Assembly: GCF_003313385.1 (NCBI RefSeq)
Contig: NZ_QMHN01000001.1
Coordinates: forward strand, 1,042,097 to 1,106,096
Direction: 5' to 3'
Origin: Pedobacter chitinilyticus
GTDB lineage: Bacteria; Bacteroidota; Bacteroidia; Sphingobacteriales; Sphingobacteriaceae
Length of the DNA stretch: 64,000 nt
Made by a program: the position numbers and the translations under genes. Each line of letters opens with the position of its first letter. The stretch's first letter is position 1. Positions 44,967-52,676 of this stretch are shown here, piece after piece. The notes below the pieces were generated by a model, which worked only from the letters and a program-made list of their open reading frames with translations, did not search any database and had not been told where the DNA came from.

Positions 44967-45055
44967 AAATGCAGCGCCCAGGAAAGACAGCCCTACAACT
45001 AACCGATTAAACAAATCAACAGTTAACCAATAGTTACCAGACTAACCTCCTTTGT
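44967..45055. repeat. Direct repeat unit between REP hairpins
   Basis: AAATGCAGCGCCCAGGAAAG, then ACCGATTAAACAAATCAACAG and ACCAGACTAACCTCC. The same ~90-base unit recurs at about 45994-46080 and in part at 46111-46175, each time joining two REP hairpins. Confidence 0.65.
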
Positions 45056-45079
45056 CAGCGAACGCGTGTCGCGTGTGCT
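45051..45079. repeat. REP hairpin, left 1
   Basis: TCAGCGAACGCG-TGT-CGCGTGTGCT: stem of about 9 pairs with a TGT loop, preceded by TTTG. Same family as 45125-45153. Confidence 0.7.
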
Positions 45080-45124
45080 ATCTTTTCCCTACATCTCCTA
45101 TCTTTTTTCTTATCATAAATCATA

Positions 45125-45153
45125 TTTGTTAGCGCACGCGTGTCGCGTGTGCT
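45125..45153. repeat. REP hairpin, left 2
   Basis: TTTGTT then AGCGCACGCG-TGT-CGCGTGTGCT, arms complementary at 9 of 10 positions. It is the closest consensus copy and lies 108 bases before the RAYT start. Confidence 0.75.
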
Positions 45154-45260
45154 GTGCTTTCCTATCATAAAATCGTTGATCAATCACCCAACATGTGCTA
45201 ATACCTTGGTTTTGTTTCTTTTTAGCAGTATATTACTGATACTTCTATAATCATCAACCT

Positions 45261-45806
45261 ATGAGTCGTAAATATAAATTCCACAATAAGGAAGGGCTAT
45301 ACTTTGTAAGCTTTGCTGTCATCAATTGGATTGACGTTTTTATTAGACCGCTTTATGCTGAAATTTTGATAGAAAGTTTAAAGCACTGTAAAGATAAACT
45401 TGGTTTAGAGCTATTCTGTTGGTGCATTATGCCCAGTCACATACATTTGATATTTCGCACGACGACAGTTAATCCTGAAGTGGTTTTAGGAAGGTTTAAG
45501 GAATACACTTCAAAACAATTAGTGAAGGCCATTAAAGAAAATATGAAAGAAAGTAGAAGAGAATGGATCCTATGGATGTTTGCAAGAGCTGGGGCCAAAG
45601 CGAGTAATGTAAAAAACTACCAGTTTTGGCAACATCATAATCATCCAATAGAGCTGTGGAGTGCAGCTATAATTGAGCAAAAAGCCAACTATATCCATAA
45701 CAATCCTGTAGTAGCTGGTTTTGTAAACGAGCCTTACGAGTGGCGTTATAGTAGCGCTATTGACTATAGTGGCGGCAAGGGATTAATAGAGATTATTTAT
45801 TTATAA
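45261..45806 (+). CDS. REP-associated tyrosine transposase (RAYT)
   Basis: 181 aa, Y1-transposase-like HUH nuclease related to IS200/IS605 TnpA. Begins SRKYKFHNKEGLYFVSFAV; the metal-binding HUH motif is MPSHIHLIF (His at 77 and 79 approximately), and the C-terminal helix with the candidate catalytic Tyr is in EQKANYIHNNPVVAG. A conserved WRYSSAIDY ends the domain. RAYTs are single-copy, domesticated transposases that act on REP hairpins; here REP hairpins lie on both sides, inverted on the right. No IS ends or TnpB are present. Confidence 0.93.
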   Translation: MSRKYKFHNKEGLYFVSFAVINWIDVFIRPLYAEILIESLKHCKDKLGLELFCWCIMPSHIHLIFRTTTVNPEVVLGRFKEYTSKQLVKAIKENMKESRREWILWMFARAGAKASNVKNYQFWQHHNHPIELWSAAIIEQKANYIHNNPVVAGFVNEPYEWRYSSAIDYSGGKGLIEIIYL

Positions 45807-45837
45807 AGTAGCGCATATCGTCAGTATGATTAATTAA

Positions 45838-45866
45838 GGCACACGCGGCACGCGTGCGCTAACAAA
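45838..45866. repeat. REP hairpin, right 1 (inverted)
   Basis: GGCACACGCG-GCA-CGCGTGCGCT then AACAAA: the reverse complement of the left-side consensus, 31 bases after the RAYT stop. With left copies it forms an inverted pair bracketing the gene. Confidence 0.75.
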
Positions 45867-45884
45867 TCTTAATAATTAGCTAAT

Positions 45885-45910
45885 GGTCAGCGCACGTGTA
45901 TCGCGTTTGA
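45885..45910. repeat. REP hairpin, right 2 (diverged)
   Basis: GTCAGCGCACGTGTATCGCGTTTG: left arm intact, right arm degenerate. Confidence 0.5.
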
Positions 45911-45960
45911 TAACTCTGAAACGTTGTAGGAACGGAAGGAGCTAGTTGCCAGACTAACCT

Positions 45961-45999
45961 CATTTGTTAGCGCACGCGTATCGCGTATATTAACAAATG
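45961..45999. repeat. REP hairpin, right 3 with extended arms
   Basis: Outer arms CATTTGTTA and TAACAAATG are perfectly complementary, enclosing GCGCACGCG-TAT-CGCGTATAT. This is the longest hairpin of the set, about 39 bases. Confidence 0.7.
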
Positions 46000-46077
46000 C
46001 AGTGCTAAGGAAAGGCAGCCCTACAATTAACCGATTAAACAAATCAACAGTTAACCAATAATTACCAGACTAACCTC

Positions 46078-46113
46078 CCTTTGTTAGCGCACGCGTGTCG
46101 CGTGTGTTAACAA
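46078..46113. repeat. REP hairpin, right 4 with extended arms
   Basis: TTTGTTAGCGCACGCG-TGT-CGCGTGTGTTAACAAA; outer TTTGTTA/TAACAAA arms pair exactly. The remaining spacer to 46182 is a partial ~90-base direct repeat. Confidence 0.7.
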
Positions 46114-46182
46114 ATGCAGCGCCCAGGAAAGGCAGCCTTACAATTAACCGATTAAACAAATCATAGATTAAACAATGAAAAA

Positions 46183-46225
46183 ACACCCCGCCCGTTGGGC
46201 ACCCCTCTAAAAGAGGGGAATTTAG
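46183..46225. repeat. GC-rich hairpin block, copy 3 (inverted)
   Basis: ACACCCCGCCCGTTGGGCA then CCCCTCTAAAAGAGGGG: reverse complement of the blocks at 1471 and 4112. Confidence 0.7.
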
Positions 46226-46235
46226 GCAAGTAATC

Positions 46236-46290
46236 GTCTAAATACTAACTACTAATATCTAAATACTAATTACTAACCACTAGCCACTAA
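46236..46290. repeat. CTAACTA word array running into a gene 3' end
   Basis: ACTAACTACTAAT-type words continue without a break into the last five codons and stop of the methyltransferase gene; on that strand the end reads TTAGTGGCTAGTGGTTAG. Confidence 0.7.
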
Positions 46291-47058
46291 TTCACCCTTC
46301 CTTCCATAAATCAAAATCCTTTTAAAAGCATAAATGGCAGGCAGTTTGGTAAACCTTTTAGCTATCTGTGCTTTAAACTCATTCACCAATGCTTGCTTTT
46401 CATCTCCCTGCAATCGATCTAAATACGGAATAAGTGAAGTACCCGAAATAAAGTTGTAAAGGGCATCATGGTTTTCGGCGATAATGGGATATACCTTTTG
46501 AAAAATCTGGATATTAGACAAACCATGATCAAAAAGCAGCTGAGCATAATCATCCATAGACAGTACGGGCGAATCTCTGCTCCAATTATCCAGATAAGAA
46601 GCATAAGGCTCTTCTGCAACCAGCTCAGCCAAAATTTGGTTCAGGATATTTTCCTTTTGCACCGGCATTTGTATGGCCAGTTGCCCGCCAGTATCAAGTA
46701 AAGCCATTAACTGCGGAAACAGTACTTCATGCTCATCTACCCATTGCAAAGCCGCGTTGCTAAAAACAAGGTCGTAACGGGTGGGCAATGCTACTTCCTG
46801 TTCAATAGTACTCTGTCTAAAATGTAAACGGTCGTTTTCAAAACGTTTAGATTTCTCGAGCATTTCTGCTGACGAATCAACCCCTACAAAATCAGCATTC
46901 TCGAACTTTTGGCTAAGGATATTCGTTTGTTCACCTGTGCCACAGCCTAAATCTATGGCCTTCATGTTTTCCGTGCGGACAATCAGGTTCGCTAAATCAT
47001 AAAAAGGTTGATAGCGAACATCTTTAAAACGATCATAAAGTTCTGGATTCCAAGCCAT
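46273..47058 (-). CDS. Class I SAM-dependent methyltransferase, trans-aconitate methyltransferase-like
   Basis: 261 aa. Begins WNPELYDRFKDVRYQPFYDL, as Tam proteins do; SAM motif I AIDLGCGTGEQT (about 34-45), acidic motif II FVGVDSSAEML, and DLVFSNAALQWVDEH for motif IV. It methylates a small carboxylic acid such as trans-aconitate if Tam-like, in the cytoplasm. Substrate is inferred. The last residues LVASG and the stop are encoded within a TTAGTGG word array, so the natural C-terminus was probably altered by repeat invasion. Confidence 0.9.
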   Translation of the reverse strand: MAWNPELYDRFKDVRYQPFYDLANLIVRTENMKAIDLGCGTGEQTNILSQKFENADFVGVDSSAEMLEKSKRFENDRLHFRQSTIEQEVALPTRYDLVFSNAALQWVDEHEVLFPQLMALLDTGGQLAIQMPVQKENILNQILAELVAEEPYASYLDNWSRDSPVLSMDDYAQLLFDHGLSNIQIFQKVYPIIAENHDALYNFISGTSLIPYLDRLQGDEKQALVNEFKAQIAKRFTKLPAIYAFKRILIYGRKGELVASG

Positions 47059-47100
47059 ATAAATATCATTAAAAGTGCGAAAAAGTTTAACTGCTAGTAA

Positions 47101-47182
47101 AGACTTATGAAGTTTTTAAAACGGCGAAGCCCTCAACTTATTTTTTAAAAACAAAAAACAATTAAAGTTAAACTTCGAAAGT
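47101..47182. mobile_element. MITE-like element, diverged copy D
   Basis: AGACTTATGAAGTTT at the left and AAACTTCGAAAGT at the right, interior with AAAACGGCGAAGCCCTCAACTT as in copies A and C. It lies 43 bases upstream of the methyltransferase start and abuts a gene remnant on its right. Confidence 0.65.
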
Positions 47183-47189
47183 AAAATTT

Positions 47190-47297
47190 AAAGGTACAAA
47201 AATTGATTTGGCCTTCGATGAGCGGAACTTTGGCCAATATAAAAAAGCAAGTGTTGAAGCTGCTCTTCAAAAACTGGATCAATCACCATCGTTATAA
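47190..47297 (+). pseudogene. 3' remnant of an unidentified gene next to the MITE copy
   Basis: 35 sense codons then TAA, read as KGTKIDLAFDERNFGQYKKA followed by SVEAALQKLDQSPSL. The residue pattern is protein-like (amphipathic helix at the end) and has no start codon of its own. FDERNFGQYKK is reminiscent of NYN/OST-HTH proteins, but that is a weak guess. The reading begins 8 bases after the MITE-like copy, suggesting the upstream part was lost with that insertion. The rest of 47298-47415 shows no feature. Confidence 0.4.
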
Positions 47298-47415
47298 CAC
47301 GTATTTATACCGATATTAAAACCAACAATTACTTAATTTACGTTGTTTAAAAAACCATATCAGCCTTAAGGTGTTGCTAATGTAAGGACCATTTTAAATT
47401 CACGGTCCTTTTAAT

Positions 47416-47841
47416 ATGCAAATTCATCAATATCAAAAAAAGGCAAACACAATGATATTTGGTTTATGCTTGGCAATAGCCGCGTGCAAACCCAAAGCAA
47501 ACCAAGCTAGGCTAAATGAAACCTGCATGAACTGCTTGGCCGATATGGTGTACCATAGCAACTTTCAACAACAACGCATGCAGTTTAGCTTAAGGGTTGA
47601 CGAAGAAAGCAGCGATTTGGTAAAAATGAAGCTATACCACCCATCTACTCAGCAAACCCTCGGGTGGATTGCCTACTACCCCAAACAGCGCAAATTGGTA
47701 GAAGTATCCAGCTATCTGCACCCCAAACCACTGGAAGTAACTTTAACTTGGCTGGAAAAATATGAACGTTGCCGTGGCATTCTTGGGGACAACGAGCCTA
47801 AAGGCGCTGCTCAGCGCATGGCCATTAACACCCTACCCTAA
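47416..47841 (+). CDS. Small lipoprotein, function unknown
   Basis: 141 aa. The first ATG gives a basic n-region (HQYQKKANT), hydrophobic core and lipobox LAIAACKP, lipidated Cys24; the alternative ATG at 47452 would lack positive charges, so I prefer 47416. A CMNC pair follows at about 37-40. The body is a small alpha/beta region (LVKMKLYHPSTQQTLGWIAYY, EVTLTWLEKYERC). No known family. Alone between divergent methyltransferase and convergent aldolase genes. Confidence 0.75.
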   Translation: MQIHQYQKKANTMIFGLCLAIAACKPKANQARLNETCMNCLADMVYHSNFQQQRMQFSLRVDEESSDLVKMKLYHPSTQQTLGWIAYYPKQRKLVEVSSYLHPKPLEVTLTWLEKYERCRGILGDNEPKGAAQRMAINTLP

Positions 47842-47924
47842 TGCCCTTTAATCGTTGTATTTTTTATGGGAAAACTCCAAGTCTTCCTTTCAAAAACAGC
47901 TGACCACCAAAAGGCAAACTTCCA

Positions 47925-48950
47925 TTAAAAGCGTTTTAAATCACTGATAAACTCCTCAACCTTACTTTCATCCGTAGCCCACGAGGTGATTAAACGAACG
48001 GCCGAATGGCCTGCATCAATAGGCTTCCATACATAAAACTCATACTTTTGGCTCAAACTGCTGATGACCTCATTTGGCAAAATGGGAAAAATTTGATTGG
48101 TAGTAGATTGGGTCAGTGTGGCATAACCTTTCTCCGCCAATGCCAGGGCAATCTTCTGTGCCATTTGGTTGGCATGTGCCGCTAGATTAAAATACAAATC
48201 ATCCTTAAACAATTCCAGAAACTGAATGCCCAACAACCTGCCCTTGGCCAATAAAGCCCCTCTTTGTTTTAAGGCATAATCAAATTCAGGCGCAATTTCT
48301 GGTCGATTAAAAACCACGGCCTCGCCCAACAGCGCACCATTTTTAGTGCCGCCAATGTAAAACGCATCTGTTAAGGCCGATAAATCAGCAAGTGTCAAAT
48401 CGTTATTCGTGGCCGTAAGCGCATGGCCCAATCGGGCACCATCCATAAACAAATACAAACTTTCCGAACGGCAATAGGCCGACAGTTCCTCCAGTTCCCA
48501 TTTTTGGTAAATGGTACCAATTTCGGTGGAGTTAGAAATGTAAACCATCTTGGGTTTCACCACATGTGGCCGTAGGGCATACTCCTTTAATACCTGTGCA
48601 ATATCAGCAATACGCAACTTTCCATCAGCCGTTTCTACCGTAATTACCCGATGTCCCGTTGCCTCAATCGCTCCCGTTTCATTCGCATAAATATGCCCAG
48701 TTTTAGCGCTAATTACCGCTTCATGTATCCGCAAAAGCGACGCAATCACAATTAAATTGGTTTGGGTACCTCCCGATAGGAAATAAACACTCGCTTCGGG
48801 CTTGTTTATCTGTTGTTTAATCAACGCTTTGGCCTCCTGCGAGTAAGTATCTTCGCCATAACCCGCCTGTTGGCTCAGGTTGGCTTCCATTAATTTGTGC
48901 AGGATATTGGGGTGTGCCCCTTCAGAATAATCGTTTTTAAAACTATACAT
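47925..48950 (-). CDS. Threonine aldolase / beta-eliminating lyase family PLP enzyme
   Basis: 341 aa from the ATG at 48950 (MYSFKNDYSEGAHPNIL); 16 further codons upstream are open but lack family similarity. Fold type I PLP enzyme: YFLSGGTQTNLIVIASLL binds phosphate, LYLFMDGARLGHAL holds the Asp that contacts the pyridine ring, and FYIGGTKNGALLGE contains the Schiff-base Lys. Probable low-specificity L-threonine aldolase giving glycine and acetaldehyde; another amino acid lyase is possible. Monocistronic. Confidence 0.9.
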   Translation of the reverse strand: MYSFKNDYSEGAHPNILHKLMEANLSQQAGYGEDTYSQEAKALIKQQINKPEASVYFLSGGTQTNLIVIASLLRIHEAVISAKTGHIYANETGAIEATGHRVITVETADGKLRIADIAQVLKEYALRPHVVKPKMVYISNSTEIGTIYQKWELEELSAYCRSESLYLFMDGARLGHALTATNNDLTLADLSALTDAFYIGGTKNGALLGEAVVFNRPEIAPEFDYALKQRGALLAKGRLLGIQFLELFKDDLYFNLAAHANQMAQKIALALAEKGYATLTQSTTNQIFPILPNEVISSLSQKYEFYVWKPIDAGHSAVRLITSWATDESKVEEFISDLKRF

Positions 48951-49038
48951 GGATACGTGAATGAATGATTTGCAGGAGCGTTTAAACCCTATTGGCAAAG
49001 GTCATTAAAAAAAACAGCTCCTCAAATTTTAGCACCCC

Positions 49039-49070
49039 AAAAAAAAATGACTGAGCTAAGCCACAGTCAT
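49039..49070 (-). terminator. Terminator after the DUF6266 gene
   Basis: On the minus strand ATGACTG and CAGTCAT form a 7-bp stem (49047-49070 region) followed by a run of nine T (A-run 49039-49047 on the plus strand), 18 bases past the gene end at 49089. Confidence 0.8.
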
Positions 49071-49088
49071 TTTCTTCGATAACCCCTT

Positions 49089-49733
49089 TTACATTACTGC
49101 TACGGTGCCTGCATATAAGCTTAAAGAGCATCGGGTACTGTTTTGCGCTATAAAAAACAGAAAAGTATCAATTTGCTTTCCTACAAACTCTGTAGGTACA
49201 TCCAACAATACCCCACCATCGCTACGTTTTGCCACATCTATATAAGGCATAAAAATGGCATTTTCTTCACTGTAAAAAATTACCGCTAAACGATCATCGT
49301 CAAAAGCAGTAAGCTTGTTAGCCATGTTGCTATAAGCAATTTGTACCTTGGCCGCTGCTGGTGAAGTAAGTGCGATACCAGCAGGTGCCGTTAAACTCCC
49401 CTTGGCCAACAAAACTTTGCTCAAATCCAAACTATAGTCGGGATAATCGCACACTATGGCAAAATTCAAGGCATGTTGGATCGCCAGGTTAAAAGCCGAG
49501 GCCTTTTGTTTTTCCTGTGCCTGAAATCCAATTTTCACGATTTCCTTAATAGGCGACAGGAAGGCCAACACCAAGGCAAATCTGGCTCGTTGTGCCTTTT
49601 GCTTGTCCGTAGGCGGTTTTGAGCTCAATCTGGGGATTCCCTTAATGTAACTCACATTTTTCCAGTTGCTGCCAATAAAACTTCCGGCTTTGCCAGAGAA
49701 GGCACCATTGCCTCCATTTCTAATAATTCCCAT
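49089..49733 (-). CDS. DUF6266 family protein
   Basis: 214 aa. The start GIIRNGGNGAFSGKAGSFIG and SNWKNVSYIKGIPRLSSKPP is the hallmark of DUF6266, a family seen in Sphingobacteriia and Flavobacteriia. The rest alternates short strands (AAAKVQIAYSNM, DRLAVIFYSEENAIFMPY). No signal peptide. Function unknown; the family has a conserved Gly-rich N-terminus that resembles a phage or surface-assembly subunit, but that is only appearance. It has its own promoter box and terminator. Confidence 0.87.
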   Translation of the reverse strand: MGIIRNGGNGAFSGKAGSFIGSNWKNVSYIKGIPRLSSKPPTDKQKAQRARFALVLAFLSPIKEIVKIGFQAQEKQKASAFNLAIQHALNFAIVCDYPDYSLDLSKVLLAKGSLTAPAGIALTSPAAAKVQIAYSNMANKLTAFDDDRLAVIFYSEENAIFMPYIDVAKRSDGGVLLDVPTEFVGKQIDTFLFFIAQNSTRCSLSLYAGTVAVM

Positions 49734-49786
49734 AACATTTATTTTTAAAAAATTTAAAAGCTTGCTGGCCAGCGGGCTTATGCATA

Positions 49787-49794
49787 CAAACGTA
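49787..49794 (-). promoter_or_regulatory. -7 box for the DUF6266 gene
   Basis: Minus strand TACGTTTG matches TAnnTTTG, 54 bases upstream of the start at 49733. Confidence 0.45.
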
Positions 49795-49938
49795 ACGCAA
49801 GCATTTGAAAAAAACGACTTTTAACACTGCTATGAGGGGATTTGAAAGCTTTTGAACGACAATGATAGCTTTTGCCTTAATGGTTCAGTACTGCTTATGT
49901 ATGGCGTCGCTACAGCGTCGTACCAAAGTCGTAATGGC

Positions 49939-50054
49939 TTCGGTAATTGTTCGGTAGTTCTTCGGTGGTTCTTCGGTAGTTGTTCGGTGAAAACGGCGTT
50001 TTGTTCGGTGGTTGTTCGGTGGAGCTTCGGTGGGGCTTCGGTGAACGACCGAAC
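49939..50054. repeat. 11-bp TTCGGT tandem array
   Basis: TTCGGT occurs at 49939, 49950, 49961, 49972, 49983, 50004, 50015, 50026 and 50037: spacing of exactly 11, with one 21-base step where a unit has degenerated. The variable five bases are mainly GGTTG, AGTTC or GGAGC. It ends in ACGACCGAAC, the inverse word. It is non-coding as far as I can see and lies upstream of the DUF6266 gene. The rest of 49734-50584 holds GAGAGGG and ATCCTTCGCTACCGAAG repeat blocks and a diverged 95-bp block (about 50420), with no gene. Confidence 0.8.
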
Positions 50055-50584
50055 TAGATAAAACGCTGAAGCGAGGTAAATAGGTTCTAGGTCCCTAGAA
50101 GTGACGAAGGTTTACCGAAGCGGAAAGCTTAGGTTATAACCCTCTCTCCCAATAAAATCGGGATCTCTCCCTAAAGGGCGAGAGCGTACTTGGGAAAGGC
50201 AGTGCCTACCATTAACCGATTAAACAAATCAGCAGTTAACCAGTACCTTAGAGATCCTTCGCTACCGAAGTGTCGGTACAAGTAACACTCTGGATGACAA
50301 GAACGATGGTACTAGGATGACATTGTAGGAACGGGATGAGCGAGTTGCTCAGCTGACCTCCCCTTGCCCCCTCCAAAGGGGGATATGGAGCAGTGCTTAG
50401 GAAGGGTTGCACAATGCTATCGTCATACCCAACTCGATTGGGTAACGTAAAGCGGTAAAAGGAATTTATGCAATGCTTTAGTTTCCCACATAAGCGAAGA
50501 TGATACCTGTGGGAATGTGATCAACAATTAACCGATTAACCCATTAAACAAATAACCTACATCAAACTTACAACAATCAATCCC

Positions 50585-51469
50585 TTATTTATGCCGATAC
50601 CATTCCCTATACGCAGCAACTTTCCTTTGCGACACCACCACGTAATTCCGTTTGTGCCCCTCCACCTCCGTAAAAGGTAAAGCCTTATGGCAGGGCGTAT
50701 TTAAATACAGCAATAATCGGTGCGACGAAGCCCTCATAGGTTGCTTGATAGATTCCCGATGTACAATAAATCCTTTTTGCACCCTAAAAAAATCTCCCTT
50801 AGGCAACAAAGCCTCCAATTCATCCATTAAAAGCCCCGTATCTATCATTTCACCAGCTTCATTAATGGCCCAATTTACCCTATTGCCATGGTAAAAGTAA
50901 ACCATCTTACTCAATACAGAAAGATCTATTGCAGGCTCCCGCTTCGCGGTCACTTGGGCTTCCTCCACCTCAAAAAACGGCTCTTCTATAGGCTGATAGT
51001 AGATTTTTAACCGCTCAAATAAATAACGGCACAAATAAAATATGTTCAGCATCACAATCAAAATGGCACTTACCCCAAAATCAATCCGCATATACTCGCC
51101 AAAATCAAAAGTCTCCCCTCTAATGCCAAAGTACGCCCATACCAATAGTAGCAATAAGCATAAGGGCAAAACAACACCAAATTGCAACTGTTTCAGTAAC
51201 CGCTTATAAAAGTCCTGTAACCACGACCAAACTAAATTTAAACAGCAGTCAATATAAAAAACCACAAGGCAGACCAAAAAAGCAATCAAAAAGCTACCCA
51301 GCAATGCAGGGTAATAGCTTTTCATCATCCATAGCTCCCAAAAATATTCAGCTTCTCTATTCGAAACCAAATAGTGTCCAGCAAAAAGGGAGAATAAAAC
51401 TAACCACAAAAGGTCTTTTAAGGTAATGGCGCTAAACGCCTGTACAATAAGTTTAGGTTTAATTTTCAT
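50585..51469 (-). CDS. Membrane-bound LytTR-domain transcriptional regulator
   Basis: 294 aa from the ATG at 51469 (MKIKPKL); a start nine codons earlier at 51496 is possible. Four predicted membrane helices in residues 15-160 (LLWLVLFSLFAGHYL, LLGSFLIAFLVCLVVFYI, VVLPLCLLLLLVWAYF, ILIVMLNIFYLC), then a C-terminal LytTR DNA-binding domain (about 185-290: MVYFYHGNRVNWAIN, FFRVQKGFIVHRESI). No receiver domain: the membrane part presumably senses directly. Targets unknown; it diverges from the two small genes on its right. Confidence 0.88.
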   Translation of the reverse strand: MKIKPKLIVQAFSAITLKDLLWLVLFSLFAGHYLVSNREAEYFWELWMMKSYYPALLGSFLIAFLVCLVVFYIDCCLNLVWSWLQDFYKRLLKQLQFGVVLPLCLLLLLVWAYFGIRGETFDFGEYMRIDFGVSAILIVMLNIFYLCRYLFERLKIYYQPIEEPFFEVEEAQVTAKREPAIDLSVLSKMVYFYHGNRVNWAINEAGEMIDTGLLMDELEALLPKGDFFRVQKGFIVHRESIKQPMRASSHRLLLYLNTPCHKALPFTEVEGHKRNYVVVSQRKVAAYREWYRHK

Positions 51470-51704
51470 AAGTAGCGTATTTGGGCCTAGCGGCACAATG
51501 AGTAGATGACGCTAATATACAAAAAAATTAACCCAAACGCCACGCTAGCCTTACCACTCCGCTACCATTTCATCGTTGGTACAATAGTTTTCATCGTTCA
51601 TGTCACAAGGCTTCGTAAACGCTTCATTTTGCCCAACTACCTCTCTAATTTTAGCCTCAACATGCTCGTGCACAGCATACCCAAAATTTAATCTTACTAA
51701 AGCC

Positions 51705-52079
51705 ATGAAACACCCATTTACGCCCGAAGGCATAGCAGCTTGGCAGCAAAGCCTTCAACCACTTACCCAACAACAGCTACAAGAATTGGCATCGCAAATC
51801 ACCGCCAACTTTAAAATTTGGCTGGCTAATACTTTCATCCTCGAGCCAAGCCAGTTAAACTACCTAAAAAGCATCAATGCCTACTTCCTTCAACTATTGG
51901 CGGCACAGTTAGCTTTCGCGGTGGCCAATAAGTTAAACATTAAACTAACAAAACCCCAATCATCAGCGCTCCGAGGCACAAAGCTTATCCGCGATAAAAG
52001 CACCCTACAAGCCAATGCAGATGGCCAAGGAAACGTCAATGCTAGCGGCGAAGTAGTCATCGAAATCCTGTACAGCTAA
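51705..52079 (+). CDS. Hypothetical protein
   Basis: 124 aa from the ATG at 51705 (MKHPFTPEGIAAW); the frame extends 35 codons upstream, with poor coding character. N-terminal two thirds are helical (LTQQQLQELASQITANFKIW, YFLQLLAAQLAFAVANKL); the C-terminus is polar with short strands (QANADGQGNVNASGEVVIEI). No signal peptide. I recognise no family. It lies 225 bases before another small exported protein on the same strand. Confidence 0.7.
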   Translation: MKHPFTPEGIAAWQQSLQPLTQQQLQELASQITANFKIWLANTFILEPSQLNYLKSINAYFLQLLAAQLAFAVANKLNIKLTKPQSSALRGTKLIRDKSTLQANADGQGNVNASGEVVIEILYS

Positions 52080-52304
52080 AATAAAAGGCAAGCCGTGGCC
52101 GGTGCTGGCAGCACGACTAGCCCTACCCAAAAACTAAAAAACCAACCATTTAAACAACCAAAAATCCACCAATTCGCTACCGTCAGCTCTAGGAGCCAAC
52201 CGTCGCAGGTAATTAGCCCACCATAGCGGCTACATCAACAATTATTTTTTTTAACAAAACCTTTTTCGGCTGCTTTTTCAAAAGCAACAAAGTAGTCATT
52301 TACA

Positions 52305-52643
52305 ATGAAAACAAATAAATTTTTCTTCGGCCTTGCAGCGCTAATCCTAGCGTTCGGCTTAGTGTTCATCACCAGTGCTTTCATCCAAAAAGACCCAACT
52401 TATTTAGCCTATCAGTACACAGGTGATGATGAAAGTGGGGTGATGTCTACCGCAAACTGGACCCCCATCACCTATAACCCTACGCCAACTGAATGCGATG
52501 CTGAGGGCGAGCTGGTTTGTGTAGTTCAGTTCGAAGACGTGCAATTTGCTAACATTGCCAGCTTCCTTAGTAACTACAGCAATGCTAAAGAGGTAAACAA
52601 ATCAAGCTTTGCCAAACGCCACAAAGAAGCGGTGAACCATTAA
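52305..52643 (+). CDS. Small exported Cys-pair protein, DUF6520-like
   Basis: 112 aa. Starts KTNKFFFGLAALILAFGLVF, a signal peptide or membrane anchor, then a short body with two Cys in TECDAEGELVCVVQF that could form a disulphide, a WTPI segment and a polar C-terminus (KSSFAKRHKEAVNH). The layout recalls DUF6520-type Bacteroidota peptides; assignment is tentative. It converges with susD across a strong hairpin. Confidence 0.72.
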   Translation: MKTNKFFFGLAALILAFGLVFITSAFIQKDPTYLAYQYTGDDESGVMSTANWTPITYNPTPTECDAEGELVCVVQFEDVQFANIASFLSNYSNAKEVNKSSFAKRHKEAVNH

Positions 52644-52645
52644 TA

Positions 52646-52675
52646 TAGATAGGGCGGCGAAATACCGCCCATCTA
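52646..52675. terminator. Bidirectional terminator-like hairpin between convergent genes
   Basis: TAGAT-GGGCGG (52646-52657, one bulged A), loop CGAAATA, CCGCCC-ATCTA (52665-52675). It fills the 33-base gap between the small exported protein and susD. The T-tracts are weak. Confidence 0.65.
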
Positions 52676-52676
52676 C

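Noticed and set aside
44950..46113. A complete IS200/IS605 insertion sequence
   Set aside because: The transposase is of the RAYT type, no TnpB is present and the flanking hairpins are multiple REP copies rather than one pair of ends.
49852..50061. 69-codon open frame on the plus strand over the TTCGGT array
   Set aside because: It exists only because the 11-base repeat keeps a frame open for a stretch; the product is Cys/Trp/Phe-rich with no family likeness and no ribosome-binding site.
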